Assembly (NCBI RefSeq): GCF_030247185.1 | Contig: NC_080571.1 | Span: 33,840,753 to 33,904,752 of the forward strand | DNA from: Malaya genurostris | Taxonomy: Eukaryota; Arthropoda; Insecta; Diptera; Culicidae | Direction of reading: 5' to 3' | DNA length: 64,000 nt | Shown here: one piece after another, positions 58,401-64,000 of the stretch | Layout of the letters: every line of letters starts with the position of its first letter | How positions within the stretch are numbered: the stretch's first letter is position 1 | Translations under genes and position numbers: made by a program | The notes under the pieces: generated by a model | What the model saw: the letters and a program-made list of their open reading frames with translations, nothing else | The model's database searches: none | What the model was told of the DNA's origin: nothing

Positions 58401-61400
58401 TATCTATCCAAATGTTTGCTCAGTTACTCGGATCCCGCACATATTTATTTCGGACTAAAATTAAGAACGCAAGCGCACTTCGAATACTTGTTTGGTTATT
58501 CGCCATTAGAACAGAAAAATTGTCCGACATTGGACTGTAGTCGGCACGAGTATTTCGATTCGGCACGAGTGCCTTGAATGGAGACACATTGGTCATGGTC
58601 TAGTATAACCAAAATAAGTTTGTGTGGCCATCAACTAATGCGAGCTACAAATTTGAATGATGTTTTCCGTTCTCCACGAATCGAAGCAAGCGAGCTATCT
58701 CGGATCACTTCGTTTCGTGCTATTCGTGAATGATCAATGCAGTGAACTGTTGTCACTTAAAGTATAATTGTAGAAGATTTCAAAATCTATTGCATTATCA
58801 CAAGTCTTGTGGATTGCTGCGCTCTATAAATGAACATTTAGATGGTCTTAGACAGGGGTGCCAGAAATTGGATTACAGTAAGCGTTAATAAATGTAATAC
58901 AATAACCTGCTCTTCGGCACAGTCACCAAGTTTATTCAAATAATAATGACTGCTCTACACGGAGAATCCTTCGATCTTAAAATTACGATAGTGAAGTTCA
59001 ATTTGTAATTTCTGCGATAGTTGATTCAACCATTTCTTTTTTGATTAACCCAAAATGGTTTTTGATTTACATATATTTAAGCAGTTAAAAAGTGTGTTGT
59101 TTTGAGAGCTGTCAAATTCCATTTATTTTGTTGTAATCTGTTCGTCTTACTTAAAAATGTTAATGAAAACGACACCGACGGTTATAGCGTTTGTGAAAAT
59201 TGTGTACATTAAATTTGAAGAAATTTATGATTCCATCATAAGTGTTCATCGATCGCCAGTTGAGTGATAATCTCAACCTAACTTGTGATGAAAAAGATTT
59301 GGTGCAAAATTGGGAAACGATAGTGGTTTACAAAAAATAGTCAATGCATACAAATTAGTACTCCGTACTGAGTTACATAAATTTATGGGATTGCAAAAAG
59401 AAAATCTGACTTAATCCACCTAGTGGTGCAATGATGCCTTTCTCATGTCTCTGGAATTCTTCAAAATTTTTATGATTATTGGAAAACAAAAAGGTTTGTC
59501 CATAAACTAGTATAACCTACAGAGTGAAACAGTACTCAGGTCGGTTAAGGGAGGGGTAGGGTCTAAACGATGAAAAAAATCATCATTTTTGTGATTTTTT
59601 TTTAGAATTCAGAAGTTTGTATGTTTGTAACATCATAACATCGGATTTCCACCAAACTTGGCACAGATACTTCTTGCATTTCAAAGATGGTTTAAGGCGT
59701 ATTTCTATAGGGGAGGGAACGTAGTAAGTCATAAACAAGGGGGGGTCAATTCTTATCACTTGACAAGAATCGATACGTTTTGAAGACCATAGAAACATTT
59801 TGCATATCTTAGATATTAATATACGAGGGGTGGATGTAGCAAGTGCTTTTCCAAAGGGAGGTGTAATGTTTAAAACGGCATAACTCCGAAACTACTGAAC
59901 GGATTGCCACCAAACTTGACACAGGCACTTCTTGTTCTTCCGAGAAGGTCACAAGTATATTTTAATGGGGGAGGGAGCGTAGTAAGAGTCCTTAACAGGG
60001 AGGGTCATGAAAAAATTTGTCTTATTTTTAACAAAGCGGATCATTAAAAAAATATCTAATTTTACGAGAATAGGTACTTTTTGAAGACCATCGAAACTTT
60101 TTACACAACTCAGTTATGATTATCAGGATATTTGTGGAGGGAGGGTGTAGCATGTGCTTCGAAAAAAGGAAGTAATGGCATAACTCCGGAATTACTGCAA
60201 TAATTGCTATAAAACTTGGCACAGGTATTTCTTGCTCTTCAGAAAAGGTATTTTGATATGGGAGGAAGCGTAGCAAATGTCATTAACTAGGGGGGTCATG
60301 AAAAAATTCATAAAATTTGACAAGAATCGATAATTTTTGAAGACCAAGTGCTTTAAAAAAAGGGATGTAGCGGCATAACTCCGGAACTACTGAACGGATT
60401 GCTATCACACTTGACACAGCTACTTCTTGCTCCTCAGAGATGATCATTGGGATATTTTCAGAAGAGAGTGTGTAGCCTTATCATGGAGGTAGGGGGTCAA
60501 TGACGAAATTCGTATAATTGGAGAATCGACATTTAGACTAGAAGGAGGGGTTTTTGAAAATAAATTTTCATCTCCCATTTTTTGTAAAACAAGAGAGTGG
60601 CAAGAATTTCAAGGCCGTAGTAGATAGTATTACTGTTGGCAGTTTGTATGCAACGCAATTTTCTTTAAATATTTTCAAAAGATCTGGTTCCATTTTGCCG
60701 GGGAATCCGAAGAACTAAGGGAAAATAATCCTTATCTATCTATGAACGCGAGTGTATTTTAATCTCAGCATAACTACGAAACAACTAAACGAATCGCCAC
60801 CAAGTTTAGCACAAAGTAGTAGTACCAAAGGTGGGAATCTATATTTTTTGAAAAGCACTGATACTTTCTACGCTACTCAGGGTAATCATGGAGGAGATCT
60901 GTAGTAAGTTAATTGACAAAAAAAAAGTTAAATCAAAATAGATAATATTATTTTGAGGATGAGAGTGGAGTAAGTGTCCCGAACATGGAAAGTATAAGGG
61001 AAAATTGATCGGGTTTTACGAAAAATTGGTACTTCTTCACGAGTACAGAATATTTCTAGCAACTAAGTGAAGTTCACGAAAATATTCACAAGAGGGAGTA
61101 GGCATAAGTATTCTCAACATTGATCTACAGTAACGAAATCATACAATCAAGGTGAATTTTTTTATGTAAATTGAGCAAACTGTCGACTGTTTCTAACAGA
61201 AGAATGCCATGAAAATTATGATTATTGTGAGATCTGAGATGGGGCACTGATCATTCGCAATCTGAACATGAACGGGTTGTTGTCTAAGCTGTGTTTCATT
61301 TCAATCAGAGTATCAATGAGAAGGACAATTCCTGAAAAAAATTTCGGCCTTGCCTTTACGAAATATTTCCGAGCAACGCCGGGTAAATCAGCTAGTTATA

Positions 61401-63168
61401 CATTTTGCCGAGGCGATTCCGAAAATTCGGCGGTGCATTTCAGTGCATTTTTCGCTGAGATTCAGCAATAAAATTTAAGTGTGCGTTCAGAGGAATGAGG
61501 CCTTGAAGATGATCTCGTTAGCCTTGGGCCATTCCCAAAACGTCTTTCTAGTAATAAAACGGGGCTAAACCGGACTAGAGAAGCGTAGGACCATCGTGTG
61601 ACCTAAATATGGAAGTAAACACTTTTGGGGGCATACCTTTATGTTTACTTGCGCATCAAACATTCCGGTTGTTGGCTTCTTTTTCTAGTTGAACAAATTT
61701 CTTGTTTAATCATGTATTATTGATAAGCGGGGAAAAAATGGAGTCCCGGATGCTGCCGGAATGCTACTTTCTCAAACGTCTCGCCATTCTGAATGTAGAT
61801 CTTCCGAGCACGTGATTTTGCCACTGTATTCAGCCGTTCATTGCGATTCAGTGGCTTTTTTCGCGTCTTGCATTAAACTCAACTAAAGTTTTTTCGCTAC
61901 ATTAAACAAATGAACAACAATCTTTTATTCCATACATTAAACGATGTAAAGTGTCTGTAGACTGAAGATATCAATGAAATGACACAAAATAACAGACCAC
62001 CAATATTCCAGGAACATACTGCACAGGTGATTTGATATTTGAGGATACCTTCGACAACTTCGATTTGGACACGTGGCAACATGAGAACACTTTAGCTGGC
62101 AGCACTGTAAGATAATGGAGTATAGACTGCATGATGACAACTTATCACAACAGATTTTAACATGTTTTATAGAACTGGGAATTCCAGTGGTTCACCAACA
62201 ATCGGTCCAACTCGTACGCAAAGGATGGAAACCTCTACATTCGACCTACTTTGACGGTAGATGAATTCGGCGAAGCATTTCTTCGATCTGGTGTCTTGAA
62301 TATCCACGGTGGAGCACCAGCGGATCAGTAAGTGTTGTGCTCAATTGTAAACATGTATATCTGACCCGTTCAAAACTGTCACTCTCGCAGGTGCACCAAA
62401 CATAGCTTTCTCGGTTGTGAACGAACCGGTAGCCACTTCCAGATCCTAAATCCGGTGAAAAGTGCCAGCCTTCGAACGGTTAATTCATTTGCGTTCAAGT
62501 ATGGAAAAGTTGAGATCAGTGCTAAAATGTCAGCCGGAGATTGGTTGTGGCCAGCCATTTTGTTTCTTCCGAAAACCAACTCATACGGAGTGTGGCCAGC
62601 TTCGGGAGAAATTGACCTACTGGAGACGAAAGGTAACCGTGATTTGATTAAGAATGGGATCAACGTAGGCGTGGAGCAGGTGACATCAAAACTTCAGTTT
62701 GGTCCGAGTGAAACCTTCAATGCTGGTTCGACGTCAACTTTTACGCGTAATTCTGAATCTGGCAAGGGTTACCACACCGGATTCAATCGTTACCAGATGG
62801 AGTGGACACCGGATCACATTACGTTCAGTATCAACGATATCGAGACGGGAACGGTGAAGCTTGGAACCGGTTTCTGGACCCGTGGCAACTTCAACGTCAC
62901 TGCACCGGGATTGGACAATCCGTGGCGTTACGGTAGCATGATGGCACCGTTTGATCAGGAATTTTATTTGAAAATTTCTCTGGCAGTCGGAGGAACGGAA
63001 TACTTTTCCGATGACGATATTAACCCAACGAAAAAACCATGGACCAATGAATCTCCCCATCCGATGACGGATTTCTGGAACGGTAAAAACAGTTGGTTGC
63101 CCACGTGGAATCTGGACGAGAATGACGTTGCGATGCAGGTGGACTACATTCGGGTGTGGGCGTTGTAA
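55441..63168 (+). CDS. GNBPB: Secreted GH16 beta-1,3-glucan-binding protein/glucanase, GNBPB type
   Basis: Four exons join in phase: 55441-55579, 62012-62106, 62173-62327 and 62391-63168. All introns are GT-AG; the product is 388 aa. A signal peptide (VAVCILFVVSLTV) ends near residue 20-24. CEKSLTTASGSK and YCTGDLIFEDTFDNF follow, then a complete GH16 domain: WEFQWFTNNRSNSY, NSFAFKYGKVEISAKM, GDWLWPAILFLP and SGEIDLLETKGN. Glu203, Asp205 and Glu208 keep the catalytic EIDxxE pattern, so hydrolysis of beta-1,3-glucan is likely, unlike GNBPA/BGRP proteins that lost it. There is no N-terminal CBM39 domain. Such proteins act in the haemolymph or gut as recognition receptors or digestive glucanases. 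Intron 1 is 6432 bp and full of repeats. The real start is taken as the ATG at 55441. Confidence 0.92.
55580..57728. other. Intron 1 of the GNBPB-like gene, first part
   Basis: No gene. 56030-56770 contains modules of the dispersed repeat at 40.4-41.4 kb (GATTTCCGGTTCTGGAAGTA, TTTCTCAGAGA, TTTCGGTTCCGGAAGTGCC). The rest is AT-rich. Confidence 0.5.
57737..58300. mobile_element. hAT-like MITE (564 bp) with perfect 8-bp duplication
   Basis: The inverted ends are CAGAGCTGCAAATTGTCA and its near-complement TGACATTTAGCAGCTCTG. Both sides carry ATCACAAC (57729-57736 and 58301-58308), a perfect 8-bp duplication diagnostic for hAT. The interior repeats GACAGACTGACTAAA-like motifs and has no frame of note. 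It lies in intron 1 of the GNBPB-like gene. Confidence 0.88.
58309..59599. other. Intron 1, middle part
   Basis: No gene. At 59413 an ATCCACCTAGTGGTGCAATG end of the dispersed repeat family, with GCCTTTCTCATG, starts directly before the inverted tandem-repeat element. Confidence 0.45.
59600..61398 (-). repeat. Inverted copy of the 44.3-46.5 kb tandem-repeat element
   Basis: Reads on the minus strand from the head TAGCTGATTTACCCGGCGTT (61398) through tandem units marked GCCAAGTTTGGTGGAAATCC-type sequence (minus-sense markers near 60800, 60415, 60215, 59915 and 59660) to GTTACAAACATACAAAC near 59620. Unit sequence and flanks match the other copy with indels. It lies in intron 1 of the GNBPB-like gene, antisense. 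Confidence 0.85.
61399..62011. other. Intron 1, last part
   Basis: No gene or repeat assigned. The stretch ends with the acceptor ATATTCCAG before exon 2. Confidence 0.45.
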
Positions 63169-63245
63169 GATTTTGGCTACAAGTGATCTATTATGTCATT
63201 GTTTACTTATGCACAAGAAGCATTCTTTTAATAATTTATGCTCTA

Positions 63246-63251
63246 AATAAA
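63246..63251 (+). promoter_or_regulatory. Poly(A) signal AATAAA of the GNBPB-like gene
   Basis: Lies 78 bases after the stop codon, giving a short 3' UTR of about 95 bases. Confidence 0.75.
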
Positions 63252-63269
63252 CAGTAAAAATATCGTTAA

Positions 63270-64000
63270 TACCCGAACGTGTTGGAATTCCCGTTATAAT
63301 CGACAAACTGATAATTCACGGACTGCAGGTCAAAATCGTGTCGTTCGATGTGAACTTTCCGTGTCATGCTTTCTCACTTTATTTTATGTTCGCACAGTCA
63401 AACCTTGCTGGAGAGAATCAGTACTTTCGAGTAGTATTTTATTACCTTAGCATCGAAGCAACCAAGAGTCACTGTGCCACAGAGTGGCAATCAGGCGGCG
63501 CGATCAGTTTCGAATTTTGTGATTCCCCCTACCATCCGCATGCGTGATAAGCTTTAAACGGTGATTCGTGAGTTCGTGAGAATGCAGCCGATAACTATCT
63601 GTTTCGATCAAGGGTGTCTGTTTTGGACTTTTATGCGATTGTGTCATTCGTAGCCGGTTTGGCTAGCTCGAGTAATTCCGACTGAATGTTTACACAGCGC
63701 AGTAAACATATGCTAAGTATTTTCAACGATCAGTGTTGGAAGATTGACGGAGGTAATTAATCTGTTTGCGCTCTGAGGATTTAATGTCGTTTTCGTTTTT
63801 AAATTGCACTACACTGGTGTAGCGAAAGCTGCACCTAAACCGTTCGTTTTTACCAATTGCACTACACCAGTGCTACACTTTTTCTGCACCGATACCACTG
63901 GTGTAGCACTCATCAAAAGTTTGGTGTAGCTCTGTGCAATGGAATCGTTTATTGTAGTCAATGGTTACTGTTTATGTTTTCGTCATTTTTGTTCGTTTAT
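63270..64000. other. 3' flank with palindromic CACTACACTGGTGTAG motifs
   Basis: 63805-63945 repeats GCACTACACTGGTGTAG, CACTACACCAGTGCTACAC and CACTGGTGTAGCAC, which form inverted repeats; probably one end of a MITE running past the window. No gene was recognised. Confidence 0.5.

Overview
The window looks like nuclear DNA of a culicine mosquito, most probably an Aedes. The evidence is an AT-rich sequence with spliced insect genes, large introns packed with transposons, an IS630/Tc1/mariner family (DD37E) reported from mosquitoes, and a glucan-binding protein of the mosquito GNBPB type. No bacterial, CRISPR, tRNA or rRNA feature was seen.

Three host genes are supported by exon structure, and all are on the + strand. 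(1) A four-exon LYPLAL1-like serine hydrolase, 250 aa, at 3161-4248. (2) A five-exon MFS sugar transporter of the Tret1-like type, 516 aa, at 17290-23339, with a 4.3-kb second intron. (3) A four-exon secreted GH16 beta-1,3-glucan-binding protein/glucanase, 388 aa, at 55441-63168, with a TATA box and a 6.4-kb first intron. Exon phases join correctly in each, and a poly(A) signal follows each stop.

Most of the rest is mobile DNA. 1-2.8 kb: the 5' two thirds of a minus-strand non-LTR retrotransposon with intact visible ORFs. 6.6-11.6 kb: a three-level nest. A dead mariner is split by a Transib (RAG1-related) transposon that has CACAGTG ends, a 5-bp target duplication and 591-bp inverted arms. 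One of those arms is split by a fold-back IS630/mariner-type element, and the other arm preserves its empty site. 13-16.2 kb: dispersed repeats. 18-22 kb (intron): a rearranged DD37E copy. 24-28 kb: inverted-repeat elements, one built from about 14 copies of a 117-bp satellite arranged head to head, plus a minisatellite. 28.7-37.8 kb: a relic Ty3/gypsy element carrying a hAT-like MITE and a 6-kb I-group non-LTR insertion with a 14-bp target duplication. 38-43 kb: dispersed repeats and a second fold-back mariner. 44.3-46.5 kb and 59.6-61.4 kb: inverted copies of one tandem-repeat element. 46.5-54.2 kb: a MITE, a second DD37E copy with intact ends, a hAT-like element containing a Harbinger-like one, and a TA-flanked inverted-repeat element.

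The most notable signal is the Transib nest at 7030-11091. No new host defence or metabolic system was found. All assignments come from reading the sequence; no database search was run.
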